Shown: one piece after another, positions 45,938 through 57,357 of the stretch
Layout of the letters: the number at the start of each line of letters is the position of its first letter
Numbering within the stretch: the first letter of the stretch is position 1
Source: Phragmites australis
Taxonomy: Eukaryota; Streptophyta; Magnoliopsida; Poales; Poaceae
Direction of reading: 5' to 3'
Length of the DNA: 64,000 bases
Assembly: GCF_958298935.1 (NCBI RefSeq)
Contig: NC_084923.1
Coordinates: forward strand, 746,501 to 810,500
The notes under the pieces: model-generated
The model's database searches: none
Told to the model about the DNA's origin: nothing
What the model saw: the letters and a program-made list of their open reading frames with translations, nothing else
Position numbers and translations under genes: made by a program

Positions 45938-47960
45938 TATATTTACATTCACCAATCAAACTAAAATAGTATATACAAATAACAAATACGTTCCATAACA
46001 CACATGCCACCTCTTGTGGCTCACGCTCACGGTCCGTTCGGGTCCTCTTTATTGCGTAATTATAGGACTTGACTTGTGAAACTTTACATCATCTGGGTTA
46101 GATAACTGAACACGTGAGATGCATGTCATGCATCGAAGAGGTTAAATTACGGTTTGGTACGGCGAGGACATGTTCTGCGAAGTCCCTTTCTGAATGAATC
46201 CAGGAACTATGGTTTAGTTAGGTAGTCATCTCTTTCTCTCTCCCGTAGTCAAGTTGTCGCACAGTAAAAGGCAAAATAAAACAGATGCAACTTTCTGGTA
46301 GCTGTAGCATCGTACAACTATCTATCACTGCTGCTAATCAAGCAAATAGTTTTATCTCAGACGGTCCAAATTTAACGGCAAATGTGTAATATCAAAAGGA
46401 ACGGATGGAAAATACGCAAATGGCCCAATAATACACTACACAAGTGCTCATGCCTGGGTTACGCACTGGATTCTGATTTATTTTGGATTTCTTTAGTTTT
46501 CTTCGGTATGACGTTATAGAACTAGTATGTGTGTGTATTAGGTGGGTGTGGGAGTGCGTGTGTGTGTGGGGTGAATGCGCGCGTTCATATTCAGATACTA
46601 CAGCTGTATTCAGTGGTGAAGAGTAAAAAAAATACACTACACAAGTAGAGATGATCCTTACTCGTTCGTCGACACGTCAAAATGGGGCACTAAAATGCTT
46701 TCGTCCACGAAATATATGCAGTTGTTGTGCTACTCTATTAGAGTTTGTTCGGTTCCTTAAATATTAGATATCTTGGCTCATTTGATATGTATAATCTAAA
46801 AAAATAGAATATTTACTTATCTATATGTACTGTTGCTAATACAGAAGGGATGTGTGGTGGTATGCGTGGGGCTAGCTTGTTGGATCCTCTCCGTCCTCAC
46901 CTCTTCTTCTCTCCGCATATCCTCGCAACGCCGGCAAGGAGTCCCCTCCATCCTCAAGTGAGCTCTCCTTCCGAAGCAGCAAGTAAGTCCGCATCCCTCT
47001 CATCAGATCCCTTTCTCTTAATCTCTCCTGTGTTTGTGCATATGTGCAGCTTTGCAGTAGTGCTTTAGTAGGCGATCCATGATCTTTTGCTCTGAATTTG
47101 CCTTGCTTCGGATGAGGTATCTCTACTGTTGTTGCAAATCTAGATTAGACACACAACCTCGCTCTCAAACATATATGAGAAGCATTGCTTTGCCTACTTC
47201 AATCGATCCATGTTCAGGGCCACATCTTTTTTTATGTCTCCTCTTCTTTCTTTTCTTCCCCATTCTTTGCTTAAGTAAATATAAAGTCATCATATACACG
47301 CATAGTCCTCCGTCCAATAAGAAAAAAAAGTCAACACATGAAAATTAACCAGTTTAAACAAGGATTACCTGAAAGGCTAAGTGAAATAAGCATTGCTTTG
47401 TACTTTGACTACAATTGGGTTGTAATGATGGAGAATGGAGAGGGTGGGAATTGCCATGTCTGTTTCCTTTTTCTCGGTGCTTTACTTTGAGGTTTTCGAC
47501 TATTGGAATTCAACATCCTCACTAATATTTTTTTAGAAGAAACTTACCTAAATTTTAAAGGCACTTCTTTCAGATTTAGTGTTCCTGCAAGAACTTAGCT
47601 GGTACTAGCTGGAATCATGTGTGATTTTTTTCAAGATGTGATGTCTATAATTCTACCTTTTAAAGATGTGAACTCGGCATCCTCTTTTTGATTAATACAC
47701 ATTGTCACCACATGCCTCTTTGTGCTGTATGAAAAGCAAAGTTTTGAAGGTTTCCTCCCATATTTTTTTAGTGAAATTTCAAGTGTCACCCTTGTCTTGA
47801 TGCAAATGCTACCTCTATTTTTGCGTGCAGATGTTAAATATACTAGTATGTTAATTTCACTAGTGGTTTGGTATAATATAATAGAACCATTTTTCCTTTT
47901 CATATTTGAATTTGATGTATATTTCTAAATCTAATTGCAATTTATGCTTGATTGAAATGT
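45938..47960. other. Intergenic stretch, possible 5' part of the Harbinger remnant
   Basis: A GC-richer block at 46846-47068 with an open frame (MCGGMRGASLLDP...) is followed by AT-rich sequence up to the transposase fragment at 47965. It may be the leader of that element, but no domain supports this. A GT/GC-rich simple stretch lies near 46529-46580. Confidence 0.35.
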
Positions 47961-47964
47961 TTAG

Positions 47965-48563
47965 ATGGATGATTTGGCTGTCAAGCAGTGTAAAATCATT
48001 GCTCATGCTGCTGGAGTAGTTGCTACAATATGTGCGTACACACTGTTTGTGTATAGGCATGCAAGCCGTACACCACCTGTCACCTGTGGTCTCTTAGTTG
48101 AAAGAGACAAGACTAGGATGGGAAACATTAGGTTTATTTTCTACAATAATGATATGCACTGTGTAGAACAGCTTCGCATGAGGAGAGCTCTTTTTTTCAC
48201 TTATGCACACTGCTTAGGACAGGACGCTTGCTTAGAAACATGATTAATAGCTCGGTTGAGAAACAATATGACATGTTCCTATGAGTGGTTGGGCACAACT
48301 GTAGGAGGTCGTTGTCTTCAATGGCATGACTGATGCTATTAAGGAGATGGCTGATGCCATCAATGAAACTATCCACACTGAGGAACACCCCAAGGTGTAC
48401 AATGCTGTGATGACCCTTCCCCGCTTCACCGAGGATGTCCTACAAGCTGCTCTCGATTGGCTCTACGACAACAAGGCACAAAGAATTGGTTTTATGTAGA
48501 TGAGTGATGACCATCGTCGCAAGTGGATGAACCGTTGGATTACTGAGCACTACTTCAGTCCTT
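47965..48563 (+). pseudogene. PIF/Harbinger transposase fragment joined to a MYB/SANT-like protein fragment
   Basis: The first part (47965-48300) encodes TCGLLVERDKTRMGNIRFIF, CVEQLRMRRALFFTYAHCLG and, after a frameshift near 48240, INSSVEKQYDMFL, stop, VVGHN. This is the N-terminal region of Harbinger (HARBI1-like) nucleases, before the DDE catalytic core. At about 48305 it passes into NGMTDAIKEMADAINETIH, YNAVMTLPRFTEDVLQAALDWLYDN and, after an in-frame TAG, MSDDHRRKWMNRWITEHYF, which is the C-terminal part of the MYB/SANT-like protein encoded by the same elements. Both pieces are on the plus strand, so the middle of the element has been deleted and the ends fused. No catalytic residues remain. 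Confidence 0.7.
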
Positions 48564-48570
48564 AGTTTGC

Positions 48571-49061
48571 TTCTCATTTAATCTTTTGCCTATTCAGTTG
48601 GTGGTTGATGTAGATTCCTTCCCCTGCAGGCACTAACTATTTTTGTAAGATGAAATTGTAGACATCTTTGTATTAATTAGCTTACCTTAGTATAGGAGGT
48701 GGCACTATAGGCAAATATGTGATGATGATGTGGAGGTCGCACATCCTTCTTTTGTACGTAAGATTCATACTTTGAACCTTCATATGATATGTTAAGTATG
48801 GGTCTTTATTATGTCTTGGTATTTTTTAAGTGTTGTTTTCATTTTTTTTCCTTCCAATTTTGATATATGTTGTTGATGATATGACTTCAGGAAAGGCTTG
48901 GATGTACCAAGCTTCAGGTTGTGCTAGTAGAATACTATACTGCTTGAAAGATGTTTAACATGCAGTGATTAAAAATGTGTAAATGCATGAGTTTACAGAA
49001 AAATTGCTTGGATGTCAACTGAATGTCAACTCTGAACCTATGTGTTTGAATTACTTGTAGT
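48571..49061. other. Intergenic stretch, no gene seen
   Basis: T-rich sequence following the Harbinger remnant; possibly its 3' flank. It ends where similarity to the LTR family at 52947 begins. Confidence 0.4.
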
Positions 49062-49860
49062 ATTTATTAGTTCTTTTATTTACTCCCGGAGCAAACTGAA
49101 TACCCTAACCGGCCTCTCATGCCTGATACCATCGACTCGCACGCAAAAAAGCCACAACTACAAAGGTATTCGACTCACGTGTCTCATATCCGGGTACGTG
49201 GCAAGTATGGAAAAGTGTAAAGCCAATTGTACTGACAGACGATCTTAAACGATGCAAGCGATCTACGATATTTGGGTTTCTCTCACGACCTACCCTAGGG
49301 AGCTCCACATTAGGGCAAAAGACACCCCTAACACCACCCTCATCTCACCTCATTCTCATAATTCATCCAACCATCGTCATCAACCCAATATTATGATCAT
49401 TTTGAAAATAATTAATGCATATTCTCGCGAACGATGAAATATTTCACCGCTCGACTTCTATCAGTAACTTATGCATTGCTAAGCATCATGAGCAACTTTT
49501 AAGTTAGACAACGTCATATTAAACCTAGTTTACAAGAATATAGATAATCAATAATTCAAAGTGGAGGAAAAAATGCATCAAAATAAGCTCTACCCATGAA
49601 ACTCGACATTGACTCACTAACATGCAAACATACATAAAGCACAATTTATCAATTAAGATAATACATGATCCAAAATAATAGGTGTAATATCCTTAGATAC
49701 TCGCCTTTCTGCTTTTCTTCAATTCAGGATCAACGATAAACCCCTTCACGAAAATCCATTACACTCTAGTTAGACAATTACTAAAGAAAAGAATGAATCG
49801 CAATAAGCATATGATCAAATACCACAAAATATTCTTTATAATGCATGAAAACATTTTTCT
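49062..49860. repeat. LTR-family copy A (truncated)
   Basis: From GGAGCAAACTGAATACC onward this matches 52947-53229 and then 54543-55085 in the same orientation, including CCCATATCCGGGTA-type, AACGATGCAAGCG and TTTAAGTTAGACAACGTCAT phrases. Copy B is interrupted by a younger insertion; copy A is not, so it shows the empty site. The part of the family corresponding to 51987-52946 is missing here. Confidence 0.8.
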
Positions 49861-50139
49861 AGTTAGAACAAGTCATAATAAGACTAGCAAAATTGGTTTC
49901 GCTAATTTTGGACTTGTAAAGAATTAATGGTAACTTAATGAAGCCTTAACATAATTAATTTATCTCCAAAATTTAATTAATTATTTAATAGCTAGGGGCA
50001 TTTTTAATAGGTATATTAGGTTATTATGAAACAAAAAAATTAGTTTCATAATTTATGGAGCTACATAGAATTTATTATGAATTTTACAAGTTTTAGTAAA
50101 CAATGAACTGCACTAAAATGTTTATGTCTGAGTTGATCA

Positions 50140-50813
50140 CAGTTAGACCGCCAAAAGGGGCGGTCAGACCACTGAGAATGATGGTTAGACCATGAGAAAA
50201 CATGGTTAGACCGTCGATGTGTAGAGGAGTTTGGGGCTAGTGGTCAGATCGGCCTGAGGGGCGGTCCGACTCCTGGAATGGTGGTTAGACCGCTAGAAAA
50301 CACGGTCAAACCGATGTGCTCAACTGGGAGCACTTGGTGACCTCACCGGCGACAATTCCAGTGATGTATTTGGCCAAGGCTATCACCTAAACGCTCTATA
50401 CAACGAGGAGAAACTATTTTAAGTGGTTTGAGTGACATTCATGTGACCAAAGCTAAGGCCCCATGGATCGACATCCATGGATAGAGAGCTCGGTTCCATG
50501 GCTATAGGGACTGGAAGAACTCGGGGGGAAACAAGGGGAAAAAGGGGTTGGGGAGCTTCACCTTGGTGTGGGTAAGTTTGTTTGTGGGTTGGCCAACTTA
50601 AGGGAAGCTCCGATGTGTGGATCCGCTCCATGGTGCTCCGACTGGCCTAAAGGAGAAGGAAGCGCTTCGGGCTTTCTCCGGCGAAGGGGTTGCTTGAGGA
50701 TGAGCTCGGGGACGACGTGGGGAGGAGGGGAGGAGACTCGTGGGCGATCATCTCCTTGATATCTGGCTTCTGTTGAGCTCGGGTGAGGGGTTCTCCTTCT
50801 CTTCTCCTCTCTC

Positions 50814-50854
<41 letters not shown>

Positions 50855-51055
50855 TTTCCTCTCTTGCTCGGTGGGGAGGAAGTGAACGTGAGGGGTGGTT
50901 GAGAGAACCGGTCGATGGACTTAGGTGGCGAGACTGGACAGTGGCAATCAGACTGTAACCTCGGACAGTCAGACCGCCCCGGGACAGAGGCTCTGGGGTT
51001 CTGCACACTTGTTACGGTCAGACCGATAGTGGCATGGTTGGACCGCCATGGGGGT
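50140..51055. repeat. Dispersed GGTNAGACCR short repeats
   Basis: The decamer GGTTAGACCG and close variants (GGTCAGACCA, GGTTAGACCA, GGTCAGATCG, GGTCAAACCG) occur about eight times between 50140 and 50320 and again near 50948-51045. Spacing is irregular, about 18-35 bp. The motif is close to an inverted repeat of itself (GGTC..GACC). It lies between LTR copies A and B. Confidence 0.7.
50818..50850. repeat. (CT)n microsatellite
   Basis: A run of CT dinucleotides interrupted only by occasional TTTC. The Arg/Glu-rich open frame on the minus strand (50647-51132) is a by-product of this repeat. Confidence 0.85.
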
Positions 51056-51059
51056 CTTT

Positions 51060-51970
51060 TCCTGATTTTCTTCCTAAGGGTTTTGGGATTTTTTAACCTT
51101 CGCCAAACCATTTTCGAAACGGTTTTAAACATTCAAATCATGATTTTAAACACCATGATGCTTATTTTAAACACCACGATACTTATACAAGCTTAATTAT
51201 GTAATTACGATTTTTAGGACATGATAAATCCTCCCATATTAAAAGAATCTCGTCATGAAATTCTGTAACTCAGGGACGAGGGAGATGGTGTTTGACCCAT
51301 AAAAGATTCGGATGTGCAGCCCATCGCTACAAGGCGAGGGACAGTTACTCTGGTGGCAAGAGGGCTAAGGGGAAAATGCATGTTCAAGGGTAAAGTGCCG
51401 CATAGGCATGCATATTGAGCTAGGCAACATATTGTATGTGAACATCAGTAGTCAAATCGTTAACATCGCACACATTTTAATCGCACAACCCCAAACGATC
51501 TAACACACATGGTTACGCTTAGGGGCATAATATAGCTAGAAACGTTATATACCTCATGAACAAAGGTTATGCCCTAACCTTACGTTACTTAAGCTCAACT
51601 TACCTTACTTAATTACCCCTAGTTCCTACATGACTATTTAGCCTAACATCTCAGCATAAAAGATCTTTTCCTCGCGCATCTTCATTCGCATCTTTTCCTT
51701 GTCGGTAGCTCCCACCACTGCATCGCCAACTTTCCCTCACGTTCTTGCTTTCTTCATCTTAAGTGAGGAAAACACCAGAACTATGAGCGTTTCCAATTCA
51801 CCCTTAATTAAGTCATATTAACAACACAAGCACAAGACACCTCTAAGAAAGGCAAGGAATAAAAGAAATCACATCGTTTGAGCGTAAAATTAAATGTTAA
51901 AGAGTTGTATTAGTGAAGTTGACATGTTTTACTTAAAGCCACTATACTACTCTAACATATGGTCAACCAT
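51060..51970. other. Internal/LTR-like sequence without coding domains
   Basis: AT-rich sequence between the GGTNAGACC cluster and the primer-binding-like site. AATCTCGTCATGAAATTC followed by AGGGACGAGG near 51246-51280 resembles phrases I associate with grass LTR ends. No gag or pol domain is visible, so any element here is non-autonomous or gutted. Confidence 0.35.
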
Positions 51971-51986
51971 GCTCTTATACCAAGCT
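51971..51986 (-). other. Possible primer-binding site of a minus-strand LTR element
   Basis: Read on the minus strand, this gives TTGGTATAAGAGCATGG, close to the TGGTATCAGAGC sequence complementary to initiator tRNA-Met used by many plant LTR retrotransposons. On the plus strand it is immediately followed by TGTCCGGACCCC, a plausible LTR start. It suggests the element reads right to left. One mismatch in the core keeps this tentative. Confidence 0.45.
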
Positions 51987-53229
51987 GTCCGGACCCCTCC
52001 AAATTAATTCAAATTAATCACCAGGACAATCATTTAACAAGATGAGAGCTAGCACACGCATGCCTTTCGACGTGTCGCGTGTTAACCCTCATTTCACCAC
52101 AACAATTGTAGCCACCGATGATTAAAGCGAATCTAATTCCGACAGTCCCAATATGTGTGCGTTGATAACTCCCTGAAAAGCTATTACCCACACATACCTC
52201 AATAACATAAATACCACAGCATGATGAAGAAACAGGATTACAAGAAAAACAAGTTGATACAAAAGACAAACGGCAAGGCTCATCTAGTGTAACTTACAAC
52301 AAACATCGCAATGGAAAAACTAAACTAAACAAACAAAACCGGTGGTGCCATTTGCCCACAAGGCAACCAACCAGGGGCTAGAGTAGCCAACATCTAACTT
52401 CACCTAAAAAGAAAAATAAGCAGCGAGAGTATAAAGGTACTCGTAAGACTTAATCTATAGTGGGTACATATAAATAACCTGACTCTAAGAATTATGCATT
52501 TCGTTGTTAGCAAGAAAACAGCTACAAGGTTAAGTAAATTCATTATGTGAAAGCAAAACTTGACATAACTATGTGAGCATCTACACTAGAATACCTATAC
52601 CAATTTATCCTGTAGACATCCACTTGAAACATAAACGTAATTAGAATCAAAATAAGCATAATTGTAAATGAAACCATAGTATCTCACCATAACCAACATA
52701 CATTCCCACATTCGTGACTCTACGACCGATGCAAATGGATAGAAACGTGCTCGATAAACGAGAGCGCGACAATTCGAATTAATTTTACACCCTGTAGGGG
52801 TACTCCTGTACCAACATGACTCGAGGACCATTCGGCTTGCGTGACCCACTAAAGTCCACGCAAGGGGTACTCGTGTCAACCTTTCTCAATAAGTCAAAAC
52901 CGTTTGATCATGTGCCAATATACGCGGGGTCATCTTGAACTATTGTTGGAGCAAACTGGATACCTCAACATGTCTCTCGTGCTCGACACCATTGACACGC
53001 AAGCCAAAAAACCGCAGCTACAAATGTATTCGGCTCACACGTCCCATATCCGGGTATGTGACAAGTATAAAAAAGTGTTAAAGCCAACTATACCGACGAA
53101 CGATGCTTAAACGATGCAAGCGGTCTACGATATCTGGGTTCCTCTCCCGACCTACCCCGTAAAACTCTATATCAGGATAGAAGACACCCATAACACCGCT
53201 CACATCTCGTCTCATTCTCATAACTCATC

Positions 53230-54537
53230 TGCCGGAGGATGAACTCATCAAGCGGGGATCCGAAGGGACCCCCTTTGAGATTCGGCTGGTGGGATGGTTC
53301 TGAATCTACCTCGTATGTGAATTAAATGCGAGTATGAGGGATGCAAGCGGGACGGATGATCGGATGCTAGTGAGAGTAAATGCTCGAGAGATTTAGACAG
53401 GTTCGGGCCGCACGGAGTGTAATACCCTATTCCTGTGTGTGTGATATTATTGCTCTGAAAATACCTCTCTGTGAATCTCTTGCATTACAAGAATTTTTGT
53501 CTAAGTCTAGAGCTTCGTGTGTCCTGTCTTCGTTAGCTTGTTTGCTTTTCCAACCTCAACCTCCCAAACTTCTTGAACTTGTTTCGATCTGGAAAACCTT
53601 CTCTCCGTCGTCGGGGTGCACCCCCCTTTTATACCATCGAGGGGGGGGGGGCTTGGCGTGCCTAGAAAGGAGGGCACGAGTCCTCATGAGCCATAAATGG
53701 AAAGCAACCATTATGTGCTGCAACTTGATGTTACGGGGGCTTGAAAAGTGCATCCCCGGCCGGTCTTGTCGCCCATTACGCGCGACTTTAGCCGTTTGCA
53801 GGAGGGAGGCCCACCGGGTAGCCGCCAAACCACCCCGCATGCCCGCTCAGTTAGAGCGGGCCTGACACAGCAGGGGGGCAGGCGATAAGCCTCGAGCCCA
53901 GTGACGATATCTCTAAGCCGCGCAAGATGACGTGCGATGAGATCCATCGCATTAAATGACCCCACGCCTCTGCCAGACGGTGGCAGGGGCTGGCGTACTC
54001 AGTACGACTGGCGTGGGGGGGGGGAGTGGTTGGAAATGACAGGCCACACTCCGTCTTAAATGCAGTATCGGGCCTTCCACCGATTGACACCTCACCGTTG
54101 AGCCCTTGTGGGGTCCATCGGCAAGGGGCTTCTTAGGTCCTCGAGGAACTGTGGGCGCTCGAGAACCACTGTTCATGGCCCTGAGCGCCCTCTCCCGGAA
54201 CTTGCGCTTCTCGGGTCCTCGGGGAACTCGGGTACTCGGGGACCACTGTTCGTGGCCCCGAGCGTCCTCTTCCGGAACTGTATCTTTTCGGGTCCTCGGG
54301 GAACTCGGATACTCGGGGACCACTGTTCATGGCCCCGAGCGCCCTCTCCCGGAACTGCCTTCTCGGGTCCTCGGGGAACTCAGGTACTCGGGCACCACTG
54401 TTCATGGCCCCGAGCACCCCTCCCGGAACTGGGTCTTCTCGGATCTCGGGGAGATAGTCCCCGAGGGATGGCGTCACGTGACATTCTGCTGTCCTGATCT
54501 CGGGACTCGGGGACCCCTGGTTCCTATGTCACCGACA
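53230..54537. mobile_element. Nested solo LTR with exact 5-bp target duplication
   Basis: The insert begins TGCCGGAGGATG and ends GTCACCGACA, the TG..CA limits of an LTR. TCATC flanks it on both sides (53225-53229 and 54538-54542). Copy A at 49340-49360 shows the same sequence without the insert, which confirms the boundaries. It is 1308 bp, GC-rich, with no coding domain, a run of ten or more G near 53641 and another near 54016, and a tandem repeat in its right third. Confidence 0.9.
54130..54465. repeat. Four-copy 75-78-bp tandem repeat inside the solo LTR
   Basis: Each unit reads GGTCCTCGGGGAACT, TACTCGGGGACCACTGTTC, GGCCCCGAGCGCCCTC, CCGGAACTG in that order. GGTCC anchors fall at 54136, 54214, 54291 and 54366, and a partial fifth unit follows near 54441. 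The three overlapping open frames here are the same repeat read in different frames and are not proteins. Confidence 0.85.
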
Positions 54538-54792
54538 TCATCCAACCAATATTATCAACCAAATATTGTAATCATTATGAAAGTAATTAACACATATGCT
54601 CGTGAACAATGAAACATTTCATCGCTCAACTTCTACCGATAACATGTGCATTGCTAAGCATCACGAGCACCTTTTAAGTTAGACAACGTCATATTAAACT
54701 CAGGTTAAAAGAATACATATAATCAACATTTCAAGACGGAAGAAATAATGCACAAAACTAGGCTCTTTTTATAGAGCCGACATCGACTCACT

Positions 54793-54804
54793 AACATACA
54801 TACA

Positions 54805-54872
<68 letters not shown>
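54793..54872. repeat. (TACA)n-(TA)n microsatellite
   Basis: About ten ATAC tetramers pass into a pure TA run. No other content. Confidence 0.9.
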
Positions 54873-54873
<1 letters not shown>

Positions 54874-55298
54874 CATAATTTATCAATTAAGACAATACAT
54901 GATCTAAAATAATATGTGCAATATGCTTAGATACTTGCTTTGCTACTTTTCTTTAATTCAGGATCAACAATAAACTCCTTCACGAAAACCTGTTACACTC
55001 CGGTTCGACGATCATTAAAGAAAAGAATTCATCACAATAAGCACATGATAAAATGCCACAAATTATACTTTATAATGCATGAAAATATATATTATTGAGT
55101 AATACAAGAACCAAACTAGAATTGTTTTGCTGACCTAGTAGATGTACTGCTTGGCACCGGAGTCTGTTGAAGTGAATCATTTGCATCGGCTTTTGTTGTG
55201 CTGTGATCCTCCATTAGAACAAGACAATCCTGCAGCCTCTGATTTGTTTTTCTTCTAGCTTATGGTACCTCCGGTTGTTTAAGCCTACTAGTAACCAT

Positions 55299-55319
55299 GC
55301 ACGTGCGACAAGCACGCGC
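55299..55319 (-). other. Helitron 3'-terminal hairpin
   Basis: Eight-base GC-rich arms with one G-T type mismatch and a five-base loop, seven bases from the terminal CTAG. This is the usual size and distance for the termination hairpin that stops rolling-circle transposition. Confidence 0.8.
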
Positions 55320-55869
55320 GTTTTTTTATCTACGATTTCTAATATGTTTTTAGAGTATCAAAAATAAAAATAGATAGTCACGTGCAATTTTTGTACATCT
55401 ACGGTTACTTATATGGTTTTAGAGCATCAAGAATAAAAATAAACGATACATCAAGTAATATATGGTTGAATAGATAGTCACGTGCAAATATAATATCACA
55501 AGTAATTTATCTTTGGAAACATCGAATGCCAAATGCTCTTGACAATTTTTCGTACAAGGAGGGGATGTCGTCTTCACATTCGTTCATGTTATATTTCAGT
55601 AGGTTTACCAAAAATTGCTTCCTTAGTTAACTGTCGTTACCATCCTACATGTGTATTTCATGTAAATAACAAGGATCCGTGTGAATTGTGCACCGTTGTG
55701 CGTTGGAGAAGACTTACTCTATGAATTGTAGGTTCTGGCCTTTTCTCCATTCTATGTGCGCTTGCACTCGAAAACAAAGAAACCAGAAGCGTTCCTACAG
55801 CACAATTAATTATTATATTTGCAATTCACAAACGAATCAATTATAGTGAGGTTAGAAGCAAGATATTGA

Positions 55870-57357
55870 TCATGAAACCGAGGAACACCATTCCAATACA
55901 TCTCTGTACACAATATTCTTGGTGCTTCTCCCCATGGCATCTATATCTTTATTTAGCTTAGCTAGAATCTGTGTTGACTGACGTGATACACCCCTTGATA
56001 ATGCAACATACAGCTGTCCATGAGAAAACACAGGCTCGGGTAGATAAATACCAACATTAGGAATGATTTGTCCTTGAGCTTTGTTTATAGTCATTGTAAA
56101 GCTAAGGCGGATTGAAAATTGTTTCCTCTTGAATCTAAAAGGAAGTGAAATATCCTCTGAGGGGGACAAAGGGATCCTAGGAATGAACACCCTCTTTCCA
56201 GCATGTTGCCCGCCAACAATCTCTGCATCAATGGCATTACGTTGGCAGGCTCTAACCATTAGCCTTGTTCCTTTGCAGAGACCGTTGTGAGGATCAAGAT
56301 TCCGAAGCAGGATGACTGGACAGTTGCTTTTGAGTTTAAGCAAATGTGGTGGCAATCCATTTGGTGTGATTGAGTTCAGAAAGTCAATCGGATAGTTGTT
56401 TCGTGAATCATCGTCGACAGAATCAAAGCTGTAGTATATCGTCTCCTTGCCTGGAAACCTATCTATCATAATTGCATTCAGCTCATCCACATGCTCATTC
56501 TTAGTTGAGAGGATAGCACGTGCACTCATGTAGTTCGCTGACGTAGAATTGTTCTGGAGATCTGGGAATACAAATTCAATGAGTTTGTCAATTGATTCTT
56601 CTGCAATACTGTAACCAACCACGATATCATTTGGGAGACGCACATAATCATCACCAATCGTCTCTTCAGTTCCATTGCCGATCCTAAGGAGGTATTCGGA
56701 GAACCATGGGTCAGACTGCGCCCTCATATTCCGGGTTAGCTGTATCTTACGTATCTTCTCCCATATATAAGACCTTTGTAGTGTAGCATCAGTGATCTGT
56801 GCCCTCGTACCACGTGTCACCACTAAAAGGACCTGCCTAAAGTCTCCAAATACCATGACCTTTCCACCAAAGAGCTGCGAGCATCCCATTATATCTTGGA
56901 GAGACCTATCGAGTGTTTCAACAGCTTGACGTTTGGTCATGGCAACTTCGTCCCAGATTATCAAGTGTGACCTGCGAAGTAACTCAGCGGTACCGCTCTG
57001 TTTGGTGAAATTACACATGTTGTTGTCGGAAAGCTTTATGGGGATCTTGAACCTGGAGTGGGCGGTGCGACCACCGGACATGATGGACGCTGCAATACCA
57101 GACGTTGCAGTTGCAATGGCTATCAGACCCATCGAACGAACCTTTGCAAGCAATGCCTTGTACAAATATGTCTTTCACGTGCCACCTGGACCGTCAACAA
57201 AGAATACATGGCTCTTAGAGTTGATTACGTGATCCATTATTTCATCAAACCCCGACCGCTGCTCTGTGTTCAGTGTATTAATAAGATTCAGATGTTCTAC
57301 GTCTACGCCCACCGACAATTCCTCTAATATTTCTCTCGATTGATCGCTATAATAATC
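55870..57357 (-). pseudogene. Helitron PIF1-type helicase section
   Basis: The last exon begins after the acceptor near 57357 with ADYYSDQSREILEELSVG and LNTEQRSGFDEIM. Walker A reads FFVDGPGGT-stop-KT: the glycine codon expected between T and K is TGA at 57175-57177. Walker B follows as HLIIWDEVAM, then MVFGDFRQVL, RNMRAQ, TINKAQGQ and LYVALSRGVS, the standard superfamily 1B motifs in order. The frame ends normally at 55870 with LEWCSSVS. The intron before it (57358-57712) has canonical borders. Apart from the one stop, all helicase motifs are present. Confidence 0.85.

Larger units (their letters stand above)
51987..55140 (-). mobile_element. LTR-family copy B, interrupted by a solo LTR
   Basis: The block starts TGTCCGG next to the primer-binding-like site and continues to about 55140. 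Its part 52947-53229 plus 54543-55085 matches copy A. The part 51990-52560 resembles 27240-27835. If it is one LTR, it is about 1.8 kb without the nested insert. The right boundary is not sharp; the TA-rich microsatellite at 54793 lies inside it. Confidence 0.5.

Noticed and set aside
50647..51132. 161-codon minus-strand frame with Arg/Glu repeats
   Set aside because: The repetitive part is the translation of a (CT)n microsatellite, with no domain on either side.
54130..54465. CRISPR-like array
   Set aside because: The repeats are contiguous 75-78-bp tandem units without unique spacers, in a plant LTR.
53380..54612. Frames of 130-170 codons at 53.4-54.6 kb
   Set aside because: They are inside the solo LTR; the Gly/Ser/Arg-rich repeats are translations of the 75-78-bp tandem unit and exist in all frames.
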